Below are positions 25,870 to 34,483 of a stretch of DNA of 34,483 nt, one piece after another. How positions within the stretch are numbered: position 1 is the stretch's first letter; the number at the start of each line of letters is the position of its first letter. The translations under genes and the position numbers were made by a program. The notes beneath the pieces are model-generated. The model was not told where the DNA came from and made no database searches. It was given only the letters and a program-made list of their open reading frames with translations. Source of the stretch: Gammaproteobacteria bacterium (GTDB taxonomy: Bacteria > Pseudomonadota > Gammaproteobacteria > Chromatiales > Chromatiaceae); assembly GCA_007135625.1 (NCBI GenBank), contig SLIM01000216.1, positions 1-34,483 on the forward strand, in the 5' to 3' direction.

Positions 25870-28800
25870 TGGGAGATCGCGTCGAACGCATCAACCGCCA
25901 CGGCGGCGGCCTCGCCGCCTGGTCGATCCGCCACCCGGTCGGGGTCTCGCTGATCGCCCTGGCGGTGATCGTGCTGGGCCTCTTCACCTTTGGCCGCCTG
26001 GCGGTCGATCTACTGCCGCAACTGATCTACCCCGAAGTCGAAGTGCGGGTCGCCGACCCCGGAACTCCGGCACCGATTATCGAAGATCGCATCACCCGCC
26101 CACTGGAGGAGCAGTTAGCGATTACCGAGGATGCCATCGCGATTCAATCCAACAGCAACGAGGGGCGCTCCAGCATCAGCCTCAGCTTCTCCTACGGTAA
26201 GGATATCGACCGCGCCCTGCAAGATGCCAGCATCCGCTTAGATCGCGCCCGCCGCTTTCTGCCTGACAGCAGCGAACAGCCGGTCATCTTTAAGCGCGAC
26301 CCGTCGCAAATCCCGGTGGTCGAGTATGTAGTCAGCTCCAGCGAGCGCGACCCGGTGGCACTGCGCAGCTATATGGATTACCAGTTCGCCAACCAACTGC
26401 TCAACCTGCCGGGCGTTGCCGCAGTCGAGATTGGCGGCGGTCTGCAACGCGAGATTCAGGTGATCCCCGACCTCTACCGCCTCGCCGCCTTCGGCCTCGA
26501 CTACGACGACCTGCTGCAAGCGATTCGCGACGGCAACCGCGATGCCGCCGCCGGTCGCCTCACCACCCCCAATCAGCAGATCAGCAGCCGCGTCGCTGGC
26601 CGCCTCGACACCCTGCAAGCGCTACGCGAGCTACCGATTCAACTACCCGGCAGCACCACCATCCCCCTCGCCCAAATCGCCGAGGTGCGCGACAGCCACG
26701 CCGACGAGCGGTTACGGGTTCAGCTCGACGGGCGCAGCGGAGTGCGCATGTCGATCCAAAAGCAGCCCGATGCCAACACCGTCGCCGTCGTTGCAGCGGT
26801 CGAGCAGCGCCTTGCCCAACTGCGCGAGAGCGGACGGCTCCCCGCCGACTTGCACATTAGCACCGTCGATAACCAGTCGATCTACATTAAAAACGCCCTT
26901 AATAACGCCACCCTCGCCGCCATCCTTGGCACCCTGCTGGCGATGTCGATTGTCTACCTCTTCCTCGGCAACCTGCGCCGTACCCTGCTCATCGGCACCG
27001 CCATTCCGCTAGCGATTATGGTCACTTTTGTTTTAATGGGGCTAACCGGCCTCACCTTTAACATCATGACCCTCGGCGGCCTCGCCCTCGGAGTCGGCAT
27101 GTTGGTCGATAACACCATCGTAATGCTCGAAAACATTCAGCGCCACCAGCAGCAGGGCGAAGGCGACCTGGAGGCGGGCGAACACGCCGCCGCCGAAATC
27201 AACTCCGCCATTGTCGCCGCCACCAGCACCAACCTCGCCGCCGTCCTTCCCTTCCTCTTTATCGGCGGCCTGGTCGGACTCCTCTTTCAAGAGCTGATCT
27301 TCACCATCTCCGCCGCCATCCTCGCCTCCATGGTGGTCGCCCTCACCCTCGTCCCGGCGCTCGGGGTGCGCATCCACGACCAGCGCAAAGGCCGCCTGCG
27401 CCAAGGGTTCGACCGCCTGCTCCACCATCTGCAAAACGGCTATCAACGGCTGGTCGAAGGACTCCTGCGCCGCCCGCTGCTGCAACTCGCCTACCTCGCG
27501 CTACTGCTTGGCGGTGGCCTGTGGGCCGGGCAGCTCTTACTCTACGGCCAGCAGGTGTTTCTCCCCGATATGGACAGCGGCTTTGTCAACGCCCGCATTA
27601 ACGCCGATGTCGGCACCACCCTGGAGGAGATGCAGCAGCGGGTCGATCAGATCACCGCCCTGTTGCAGCAGCAGCCGGAAGTGGTCGCCATCTCCGCCAC
27701 CGTCGGCGGTGCCATCTTCGGACGGACTGAGGTCGAGCGCAGCAACCTCAGCCAGCTCAAGATTCAACTGGTCCCAATTACCCAGCGCCAACTCAGCAGC
27801 CAGCAGTGGGCCGCCAAAATGAACCGCCTACTCGCCGAACAGGGGCTGGTCGGGATTCGGATACGCCTCTCTGCGCAAGGCATTCGCGGGATTCGGGTAG
27901 GGCGCGGCAGCGAAGATATCAACCTACGGGTCAGCGGCCCCGACCTGGAACAGCTCCGCCAGATCGGCGACGAAATCGTCGAACGGCTCCGCCCGCTACC
28001 GCTGCTCACCAACCTCAGCCACATCTACGAAGAGGTAGCACAAGAGCTATCCATTCAGATTGACCGCGAGCGAGCCGCCGAACTCAACCTCGACCCTGGC
28101 GAAATCGGGCGCTTAATCCGCCTCGCCCTAAGCGGCGAAGTGGCCGGCGAGTTTCTCGATGCCGACCGGGGCTTCGACATCCGGCTACGCCTCACCCGCC
28201 ACACCATCAACTCCCCCGCCGCCCTAGAGCAACTGCTACTCCCCCTAGAGAGCGGCGTAGTCGTCCATCTCGGCGACCTCGCCCAACTGCGCCTGCAAGC
28301 CGCCCCCTCCTCGATCCTGCGCGACCGCCAGCAGCGCACCGTCGCGATTAGCGCCACCCTCGCCCCGGGTGCCACCGTCGCCGAAGTCTACCGAGCGGTC
28401 GATACCCTCCTCGCCGACTACTCCCTCCCCCCCGGCTATGAGCGCTACAGCGGCGACGAACTGGAAGCGCTGCAAGCGGCCAACCGCCTCGGTGTCATCC
28501 TCCTGCTACTCGCTATTTTTCTGGTTTTTGTGGTCATGGGGGTGCAGTATGAGTCGCTGCGCAACCCGCTGGTGATCCTCTTTAGCATCCCCTTCACCGT
28601 CATTGGGGTCGCCCTCGGACTCACCCTCACCGCAACCCCGCTCTCCATGCCGGTCTGGCTCGGGCTGATTATGCTCGCCGGGATTGTGGTCAATAACGCC
28701 ATTGTACTGGTCGAATATATGGATCTCGCCCGCGCCCGTGGCCTGCCACTGCAACAGGCGATTAGCGAAGCCGCCCGCCTGCGCCTGCGCCCGGTGCTAA

Positions 28801-29027
28801 TGACTACCCTCACCACCGTCATGGGCATGATGCCCCTCGCCATCGGCATGGGCCAAGGCAGCGAAATGCTGCAACCCCTCGCCATCGCCCTGGTCTCGGG
28901 ACTGAGCCTCTCGCTACTCATCACCCTACTGCTCATTCCCATGGTCTATCAATTATTTCACCGCAGCAGCGCGAAGCCGCGCAGCGTAGTCACCGAGCCG
29001 AAAGGAGCTGTCCAAGATGCAGGTTGA
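25869..29027 (+). CDS. RND-family efflux pump permease (AcrB/HAE1-like)
   Basis: 1052 aa; WSIRHPVGVSLIALAVIVLGLFTFGRLAVDLLPQLIYPEVEVRV, GGLALGVGMLVDNTIVMLENIQRH, VLMTTLTTVMGMMPLAIGMGQGSEMLQPLAIALVSGL. GTG start overlaps adaptor stop by 1 nt. Confidence 0.96.
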   Translation: MGDRVERINRHGGGLAAWSIRHPVGVSLIALAVIVLGLFTFGRLAVDLLPQLIYPEVEVRVADPGTPAPIIEDRITRPLEEQLAITEDAIAIQSNSNEGRSSISLSFSYGKDIDRALQDASIRLDRARRFLPDSSEQPVIFKRDPSQIPVVEYVVSSSERDPVALRSYMDYQFANQLLNLPGVAAVEIGGGLQREIQVIPDLYRLAAFGLDYDDLLQAIRDGNRDAAAGRLTTPNQQISSRVAGRLDTLQALRELPIQLPGSTTIPLAQIAEVRDSHADERLRVQLDGRSGVRMSIQKQPDANTVAVVAAVEQRLAQLRESGRLPADLHISTVDNQSIYIKNALNNATLAAILGTLLAMSIVYLFLGNLRRTLLIGTAIPLAIMVTFVLMGLTGLTFNIMTLGGLALGVGMLVDNTIVMLENIQRHQQQGEGDLEAGEHAAAEINSAIVAATSTNLAAVLPFLFIGGLVGLLFQELIFTISAAILASMVVALTLVPALGVRIHDQRKGRLRQGFDRLLHHLQNGYQRLVEGLLRRPLLQLAYLALLLGGGLWAGQLLLYGQQVFLPDMDSGFVNARINADVGTTLEEMQQRVDQITALLQQQPEVVAISATVGGAIFGRTEVERSNLSQLKIQLVPITQRQLSSQQWAAKMNRLLAEQGLVGIRIRLSAQGIRGIRVGRGSEDINLRVSGPDLEQLRQIGDEIVERLRPLPLLTNLSHIYEEVAQELSIQIDRERAAELNLDPGEIGRLIRLALSGEVAGEFLDADRGFDIRLRLTRHTINSPAALEQLLLPLESGVVVHLGDLAQLRLQAAPSSILRDRQQRTVAISATLAPGATVAEVYRAVDTLLADYSLPPGYERYSGDELEALQAANRLGVILLLLAIFLVFVVMGVQYESLRNPLVILFSIPFTVIGVALGLTLTATPLSMPVWLGLIMLAGIVVNNAIVLVEYMDLARARGLPLQQAISEAARLRLRPVLMTTLTTVMGMMPLAIGMGQGSEMLQPLAIALVSGLSLSLLITLLLIPMVYQLFHRSSAKPRSVVTEPKGAVQDAG

Positions 29028-30327
29028 TACCCTACTGAGCGGGCGCTGGGTAGTGCCCGTCACCCCCGGCGACCCGATTCTCGAAAACCACGCCATCGTG
29101 ATGAACGATGGCAAGATCATCGCCCTCCTCCCGGAAGCGGAAGCGTTAGCCCGCTACCAGCCGCGTCAGCACCACCAGCGCTCCGACCACCACCTAATCA
29201 TTCCCGGCCTGATTAACGCCCACACCCACGCCGCAATGAGCCTGTTTCGTGGACTCGCCGACGACCTCCCGCTAATGCGCTGGCTCAATGACCACATCTG
29301 GCCCGCCGAAGGGCGCTGGGTCGGCCCCGAGTTTGTCGCCGACGGCAGCCGCCTGGCCATTGCGGAGATGCTACGCGGCGGCATCACCTGCTTTAATGAT
29401 ATGTACTTCTTCCCCAATCACACCGCCGAAGTTGCCGCCGCCGCCGGAATGCGGGCGGTCGTCGGGCTGATCGTGATCGACTTCCCCTCCGCCTGGGGCA
29501 GCGGCCCCCAAGAGTACCTGCAACGCGGCAGCGAACTGCTGGAGCAACTCCGCGCCCACCCTACCCTGCACGCCGCCCTCGCCCCCCACGCCCCCTACTC
29601 GGTGGCCGATGAGGCGCTGCGGGCCGTGGTTGCGCTGGCCAACCGCGAACAGCTCCCGATGCACATCCATCTGCACGAAACCGCCGAAGAGATCGCGCTC
29701 AGTATCGAGCGCTACGGAGTGCGCCCGCTGGAGCGGCTAGAGCTACTCGGCCTGAGCGGCCCGCACCGGCTCGCCGTCCACATGACCCAGCTCACCGATG
29801 CGGAGATTGCCCACTACGCCGCCAGCGGTGGGCATATCGTCCACTGCCCGGAGTCCAACCTAAAACTGGCCAGCGGCTTCTGCCCGGTGCAAAAGCTCCT
29901 CGATGCCGGAATTAACGTCGCCCTCGGCAGCGACAGCGCAGCGAGTAATAACGATCTTGATCTGCTCGGCGAAATGCGCACCGCCGCGCTGCTGGCCAAG
30001 GGGGTAGCGGCCAACGCCGCCGCCTTGCCAGCAATGATGGCGCTGCGCATGGCGACGATTAACGGGGCCAAAGCGCTCGGTCTGGAGCAGCAGATCGGCT
30101 CGCTGGAGCCGGGCAAAGCGGCTGACATCACGGTGATTGATATGGGGGTTCTTGCGGTGCAGCCGATCTATCAGGTGGTCTCGCAGTTGGTCTACGCCAG
30201 CAGCCGCGAGCAGGTGAGTGATCTCTGGGTCGCCGGTCGCCAACTGCTGCACCAGGGGAAGCTGCTGACCCTTGATTCGGAGGAGATTATGGCTCGTGCG
30301 GCGGTTTGGCGGGAGCGGATAAAATAA
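29017..30327 (+). CDS. mtaD: TRZ/ATZ-family amidohydrolase, likely 5'-methylthioadenosine/S-adenosylhomocysteine deaminase
   Basis: IIPGLINAHTHAAMSLFRGLADDLPLMRWLNDHIWPAEG, MHIHLHETAEEIALS, IVHCPESNLKLASGFCPVQKLLDAGINVALGSDSAASNNDLDLLGEMRTAALLAK. Confidence 0.9.
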   Translation: MQVDTLLSGRWVVPVTPGDPILENHAIVMNDGKIIALLPEAEALARYQPRQHHQRSDHHLIIPGLINAHTHAAMSLFRGLADDLPLMRWLNDHIWPAEGRWVGPEFVADGSRLAIAEMLRGGITCFNDMYFFPNHTAEVAAAAGMRAVVGLIVIDFPSAWGSGPQEYLQRGSELLEQLRAHPTLHAALAPHAPYSVADEALRAVVALANREQLPMHIHLHETAEEIALSIERYGVRPLERLELLGLSGPHRLAVHMTQLTDAEIAHYAASGGHIVHCPESNLKLASGFCPVQKLLDAGINVALGSDSAASNNDLDLLGEMRTAALLAKGVAANAAALPAMMALRMATINGAKALGLEQQIGSLEPGKAADITVIDMGVLAVQPIYQVVSQLVYASSREQVSDLWVAGRQLLHQGKLLTLDSEEIMARAAVWRERIK

Positions 30328-30341
30328 CCACTTGCGGGAGT

Positions 30342-31472
30342 TTAGACCTGGTCATCGATCCAGCCTCGCTCAACCAACATCGCAATCGGCAGACCACTCT
30401 CTGCCTCATTGGCGGAGATCCGTTGCACACGGATATGCCGATTCTTTTCTCGGCTAAACCAGTAGCCCGATTCGAGTGACAGCCAGTTGATGATCCGGGG
30501 GTGGTGGGAGATCAGGATAACCTGCAAACTCTTCTCCTCCGCCAAGTCATGCACCCTGTCAAGCCATGGCTGAATCTCCGGCAAGGCCAGAAAATTCTCC
30601 GGCTCATCAATAGCGAGAAGGCTCCCCTCGGGGAGAGAGTAGAGCAGCGTATAGAGTGCAATCAACGTCTTCTGCCCATCGGATAACTCATTCAGGCGAT
30701 ACTTTAGCTGATTCGAAAACTCCACATAGAGCAGCTTGCTATCACCCGCTGGGGCGAAGTGAAAAAGTTCAAAATCTTCTATAATTTCTTTTAGAACCTC
30801 TTCAAAAAGGGAGACCGCCCGCCGATTCTCCTGTACAAGATAGCGTAGCCAGGATGCGTAATTGGAGAGATCTCGCTTGGGATAGGTCGCCTCGCAATCG
30901 GCAACAGCTCCCATACTGGATGGGGAAATTTGCAGGACATACCAATTCAAAATCTGCTGTTTGAAAAAAGTTAGCTTTTTATTGTCAGGACGCTCATGGA
31001 TCATTGCCAACCCCGAGTGCGACCAGTTCATCGCAAAAGGGATTCCTTCCTCCTGCGTATAAGAATCCGTATAGAGGCGTGCCCTGCCAATCGGCTGATC
31101 ACCCTGCTGCTCAATCGAAAAGCGAAAAAGTGGCTGCCCGTTACAAAACAGGGACTCCTCTGTAATACGAGAGAGATGTCGGCTTCGATGGCGCTCCAGC
31201 TCCAAGCGGTAGCGATACAGTCCGTCATCGCCCTGGAGATCAATCTCAATCTGCTGCCGCTCCTCATTGAGCCATTTCGTCAACGTGGAGTCGTCAAACA
31301 GGCTATCTACCGAGCGATTTTCGATAATCAGCTCTCTAACCTTAAATAATAAGTCAAATATCGTTGTTTTCCCGGCACCATTAGCGCCCAGAAAGAGAGG
31401 ACTGGAACTTTCCAGAGACAACTCAAAATTGACTAAGCATTTGAAATTATTCGCATAAACTCTCGTAATCAT
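30342..31472 (-). CDS. RecF/OLD-type AAA ATPase (AAA_15/AAA_21-like), no obvious partner gene
   Basis: Walker A LFLGANGAGKTTIFDLLFKV, signature-like LNELSDGQKTLIALYTLLY, Walker B SLLAIDEPENFLALPEIQPWL, LISHHPRIINWL. Confidence 0.85.
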   Translation of the reverse strand: MITRVYANNFKCLVNFELSLESSSPLFLGANGAGKTTIFDLLFKVRELIIENRSVDSLFDDSTLTKWLNEERQQIEIDLQGDDGLYRYRLELERHRSRHLSRITEESLFCNGQPLFRFSIEQQGDQPIGRARLYTDSYTQEEGIPFAMNWSHSGLAMIHERPDNKKLTFFKQQILNWYVLQISPSSMGAVADCEATYPKRDLSNYASWLRYLVQENRRAVSLFEEVLKEIIEDFELFHFAPAGDSKLLYVEFSNQLKYRLNELSDGQKTLIALYTLLYSLPEGSLLAIDEPENFLALPEIQPWLDRVHDLAEEKSLQVILISHHPRIINWLSLESGYWFSREKNRHIRVQRISANEAESGLPIAMLVERGWIDDQV

Positions 31473-31721
31473 ACAAACACACTTCGAGGTACCGTAAAAA
31501 GAGGCATAAAGATTTTTCTAAAACCGACTTTCCCCACCTTACCCTTATAACCCACTGATCCAAATAAATGATTATGTTTTTCTATAGTCATGCTAAAAAG
31601 AAAACCATTTTTTGAATCAGCGTGTTGCACGGGGGGGTGCGGAATGTGGGCTAAAAGCTCATGAATGGGTGATTGTAGCCGATGCCCCCAAGTACAGCAA
31701 GGGCCACTTCCATTTTTCCAC

Positions 31722-31819
31722 CTAGCGTCTAGCACCTAGCGTCTAGCATCTAGCGTTTAGCACCTAGCGTCTAGCACCTAGCATCTAGCATCTAGCACCT
31801 AGCACCTAGCATCTAGCAC
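31722..31819. repeat. Heptanucleotide tandem repeat, 14 units of consensus CTAGCRY (98 bp)
   Basis: Units read directly: ctagcgt ctagcac ctagcgt ctagcat ctagcgt ttagcac ctagcgt ctagcac ctagcat ctagcat ctagcac ctagcac ctagcat ctagcac; abuts the trmL stop codon. Confidence 0.97.
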
Positions 31820-32301
31820 TACCCCCCGCCACAAAACCCCATCTGCCGCCATGCCTCGTAGGCGATTACCGCCACTGCATTGGAGAGGTTGAGACTGCGG
31901 TTACCGGGGCGCATCGGGATGCGTAGCCGCTGTGCTGGCGGAAGCTCCGCTAGCAGCTCCTCGGGGAGTCCTCGGGTTTCGGGGCCGAAGAGCAGCAGGT
32001 CGCCGGGTTGGTAGTGGACTTCGCTGTAGCAACGAGAGGCTCGGGTGGTGCAGGCGAAGATACGGGGGTTGCTAAGGGCGTGTTGCAGGTCGCTAAAACT
32101 GGAGTGGTGGTGGAGGTGAGTCAGCTCGTGGTAGTCGAGACCGGCGCGGCGCAGGTGGCGGTCGCTGAGGTCGAAGCCGAGAGGGTGGATCAGGTGCAGG
32201 GAGGCACCGAGATTGGCGCTTAGGCGGATAATATTGCCGGTATTCGGGGGGATCTCGGGCTGGTAAAGGGCGATATGAAGGGGGGGAGTGGGAGTATTCA
32301 T
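31819..32301 (-). CDS. trmL: tRNA (cytidine(34)-2'-O)-methyltransferase, SPOUT family
   Basis: [98 protein letters not shown]. Confidence 0.95.
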   Translation of the reverse strand: MNTPTPPLHIALYQPEIPPNTGNIIRLSANLGASLHLIHPLGFDLSDRHLRRAGLDYHELTHLHHHSSFSDLQHALSNPRIFACTTRASRCYSEVHYQPGDLLLFGPETRGLPEELLAELPPAQRLRIPMRPGNRSLNLSNAVAVIAYEAWRQMGFCGGG

Positions 32302-32392
32302 GGTTAGCGGATCGGTTTCGCGCAGGCAGTCCCGAAGAGGGCGGGCGACCTAGCCGGAGTGGGAGTATTCATGGTTGGCGGATCGGTTTCGC
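32285..32392. repeat. 37-bp imperfect direct repeat (1 mismatch), copies 32285-32321 and 32356-32392
   Basis: ggagtgggagtattcatggtt[a/g]gcggatcggtttcgc occurs twice, 71 bp apart; each copy contains the minus-strand ATGAATACTCCCACTCC start sequence of trmL. Confidence 0.95.
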
Positions 32393-32393
32393 T

Positions 32394-33098
32394 TCAATCA
32401 GACAGAACAAACCAGCGCAGTTGCTGCGGCGGTTGCTCCAGAGCGAGGCAGGCGATCCAACCGGGCTGCGGAGTGAGGTGGTGGTGCCAAAGCGGGGAGC
32501 GGGGCGGAGAGAAGAGGCTCTCCCCGTAGAGCTTGGCACTCGCCTCAAGGGCCGTCCAGTGGTAGAGAAAGCGTTCGCTCTGTAGCTCCTGCGGCGCATG
32601 CAGGATGGCATCGGCAGTGGCCGAGTCAAACATGCGGCGGGCGATGGCGGCGACTTCGGGATGTGGGCGCAGGGGTTCGAGGTCGATGCCGAGGGGGTGG
32701 TTAGTGGCGACCGCCAGAAGTGCCGCGCCGTCGGAGTGGCTGAGATTAAACTCCAGCTTGGCGGCGGGTTCGGCCAGGGCCGGTTTCCCCTTATCGCCGT
32801 AGCTGAAGCGCAGCGCCGCCGCCGGGGTGGCGAGGCAAGCGGCGAGGATGCGGCGCAGGCTGCCGCGAGCGGCAATGAAACGGTGCTGGAGTTGCGCGGT
32901 GACGAAGCGGGCGGCGCGTTGGCGCTCATCACTGGAGAGGTTGGGGTAGAGGCGCTGCGAATCGAGCTGGTCGAGGTCGAGCCAGTAGAGATCCACCGTG
33001 CCGCTAGGGGGCGGTGCGCCGGGCAGCTCGGGGGCGCGGCTGGAGCGGTACGCCAGCGGCTGCGGGGTGTGGTGAAAAGGCTGCGGAGTGGGTAGCAC
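32394..33098 (-). CDS. 4'-phosphopantetheinyl transferase (Sfp/HetI-type)
   Basis: FSYGDKGKPALAEPAAKLEFNLSHSDGAALLAVATNHPLGIDLEPLRPHPEVAAIARRMF...FLYHWTALEASAKLYGESLF. Start likely GTG at 33098; the ORF-track ATG at 33284 would lie inside fcl. Confidence 0.88.
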   Translation of the reverse strand: MLPTPQPFHHTPQPLAYRSSRAPELPGAPPPSGTVDLYWLDLDQLDSQRLYPNLSSDERQRAARFVTAQLQHRFIAARGSLRRILAACLATPAAALRFSYGDKGKPALAEPAAKLEFNLSHSDGAALLAVATNHPLGIDLEPLRPHPEVAAIARRMFDSATADAILHAPQELQSERFLYHWTALEASAKLYGESLFSPPRSPLWHHHLTPQPGWIACLALEQPPQQLRWFVLSD

Positions 33099-33108
33099 GG
33101 CGCGGCTC

Positions 33109-34077
33109 TTAACTACGAAGCTGCTGCTGGTTTTCACAGTACCAGCGGTAGGTGCGTTGCAGACCGCTGCGCAGGTCGATGCGGTGGTGCCAACCGAGGC
33201 GGTGGATGCGTGAGACATCGAGGCGTTTGCGCGGGGTGCCGTCGGGGCGGCTGGTGTCGAAGCGAAGTTCGCCGGTAAATCCAATCACTTCGCGCAGGGT
33301 CTCGGCCAGTTCGCGGATGGTGACATCTTCGCCGGTGCCGATATTAAGGTGGGAGCGCTGCACCTCGGTCTCCTGCTGGTAGGCGGCATCGGGGAGCTGC
33401 ATAACGTGCAGGCAGGCGGCGGCCATATCTTCGACATGGAGGAACTCGCGCATCGCCTGACCGCTGCCCCACACCGTGACCTCCTCGTCGCCGCGCTCTT
33501 TGGCCTCGTGAAAACGGCGCATTAGTGCGGGGATAACGTGGCTGTTTTCCGGGTGGAAGTTATCCCCTTCGCCATAAAGATTGGTCGGCATCACGGCACG
33601 AAAGCGGGTGCCATGCTGCCGGTTGTAACTTTCGCAGAGCTTGATCCCGGCAATTTTAGCGACTGCGTAGGGTTCGTTGGTCGGCTCCAGCGGGCCACTC
33701 AGGAGTGCCTCTTCGGCCATCGGTTGGGGAGCCTGTTGGGGGTAGATGCAGGAGCTGCCGAGAAACAGCAACCCCTTGACCCGGTAGCGCCAGGCGGCGT
33801 GGATCAGCAGGCTCTCGACAAGGAGATTTTCATAGATAAAATCTGCCGGATAGGTGTTGTTGGCGTGGATTCCGCCGACCTTGGCAGCGGCAAGAAAGAG
33901 GTACTCGGGGCGCTCTTGGGCGAAGAACTGCTCGACCGCCCCTTGGTCGAGAAGATCCAGCTCACTGCGGCTGCGGGTCAAGAGATGGGTATACCCGGCC
34001 TGCTGCAGTTGGCGCACAATGGCACTGCCGACCAGGCCACGGTGGCCAGCGACAAAGATCGTAGCGTTTTGTTCCAT
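33109..34077 (-). CDS. fcl: GDP-L-fucose synthase
   Basis: [127 protein letters not shown]. Confidence 0.95.
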   Translation of the reverse strand: MEQNATIFVAGHRGLVGSAIVRQLQQAGYTHLLTRSRSELDLLDQGAVEQFFAQERPEYLFLAAAKVGGIHANNTYPADFIYENLLVESLLIHAAWRYRVKGLLFLGSSCIYPQQAPQPMAEEALLSGPLEPTNEPYAVAKIAGIKLCESYNRQHGTRFRAVMPTNLYGEGDNFHPENSHVIPALMRRFHEAKERGDEEVTVWGSGQAMREFLHVEDMAAACLHVMQLPDAAYQQETEVQRSHLNIGTGEDVTIRELAETLREVIGFTGELRFDTSRPDGTPRKRLDVSRIHRLGWHHRIDLRSGLQRTYRWYCENQQQLRS

Positions 34078-34262
34078 GGTGGGGTTCCTTGGGGTGAGCG
34101 GGGTATTAAGGGCGGGACTTACGGGATCGTGGAATTGTACCCGATTGGGGCGGGCGGCGGCAAGGTTGGCGGGGGATTTTTATACATACAAAAAACGTGA
34201 ATAGGCGGAGGCGAAACACTCCTGGAGGTTGAGGCTTCAACCGGTGTGTTGGGATTAGCGTA

Positions 34263-34295
34263 AGACCTGACAGCTCTTTGATACCTATCAGGTCT
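34263..34295. other. 8-bp perfect inverted repeat AGACCTGA-N17-TCAGGTCT
   Basis: Read directly: 34263-34270 and 34288-34295. Confidence 0.6.
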
Positions 34296-34317
34296 GTGGG
34301 TTTGTTCGATGCTAAGT

Positions 34318-34333
34318 TTATCTCTGGAGATAA
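34318..34333. promoter_or_regulatory. Operator-like palindrome TTATCTC-TG-GAGATAA
   Basis: Perfect 7-bp arms with 2-bp centre in the intergenic region upstream of fcl and upstream of a rightward promoter-like sequence. Confidence 0.4.
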
Positions 34334-34401
34334 TCGCTTTGCTCTCACAAGTGATACCAGAGCCAACCGGGGCCACTGTTTGCGATACTACCACAAAAAG
34401 C

Positions 34402-34431
34402 TTGACAAGCCCGTCGGACGTAGAAGATACT
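34402..34431 (+). promoter_or_regulatory. Possible sigma70-like promoter reading out of the right edge
   Basis: TTGACA (34402-34407), 18-nt spacer, GATACT (34426-34431); the gene served would lie outside the window. Confidence 0.4.
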
Positions 34432-34483
34432 ATTCCAGGGTTCGGGCTTTCTATCCCCCGGCCAGTGCCGTAGAGTATCCTGC

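Noticed and set aside
31600-31720. Insertion-sequence end near the G7 run (cacgggggggtgcggaatgtggg)
   Set aside because: Looks compositionally unusual, but I found no terminal inverted repeat, target duplication or transposase to support it.
31722-31819. CRISPR array interpretation of the heptad repeat
   Set aside because: Units are 7 bp and contiguous with no spacers; no cas genes in the window.
32369-32932. 187-aa minus-strand ORF overlapping the phosphopantetheinyl transferase
   Set aside because: Out-of-frame shadow ORF, low-complexity Ser/Pro/Ala/Arg; the PPTase frame has clear family motifs.
1-34483. tRNA/rRNA genes
   Set aside because: No segment with convincing T-loop GTTCGANTC plus acceptor pairing or rRNA signatures was recognised by eye; a tRNAscan-SE/Infernal run would be decisive.

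Overview
34.5 kb of a GC-rich bacterial chromosome, most likely from a gammaproteobacterium. This rests on LPS/ubiquinone genes and a proteobacterial-type phosphoribulokinase; taxonomy is inference only. Most of the window is ordinary chromosomal coding sequence. Left block (minus strand): ubiH-like (truncated by the window edge), gmhA-like SIS isomerase, aldo/keto reductase, FAD oxidoreductase and hldE. Next come a CorC/HlyC-type membrane protein, a double-FHA protein, a repeat-bearing lipoprotein, a 63-aa ORF coupled to a membrane-spanning Rad50/SbcC-like ATPase, a Gly-zipper membrane protein, waaA, a small lipoprotein, speE and an lpxL-like acyltransferase. The centre holds a 1767-aa DEDD exonuclease-RecQ-UvrD fusion, phosphoribulokinase and a hybrid histidine kinase. 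The right part holds an RND efflux adaptor and pump overlapping an mtaD-like deaminase, an orphan AAA ATPase, a CTAG-rich heptanucleotide satellite, trmL with a duplicated 5' end, a 4'-phosphopantetheinyl transferase and fcl. I saw no CRISPR array, no convincing tRNA/rRNA and no complete transposon. The best candidates for something under-described are the 63-aa + transmembrane Rad50-like ATPase cassette (8581-10664), the exonuclease-RecQ-UvrD megaprotein (14824-20127), and the 14 x 7-bp CTAGCRY satellite with the adjacent trmL duplication (31722-32392). All functional statements come from motif reading; no search was run.
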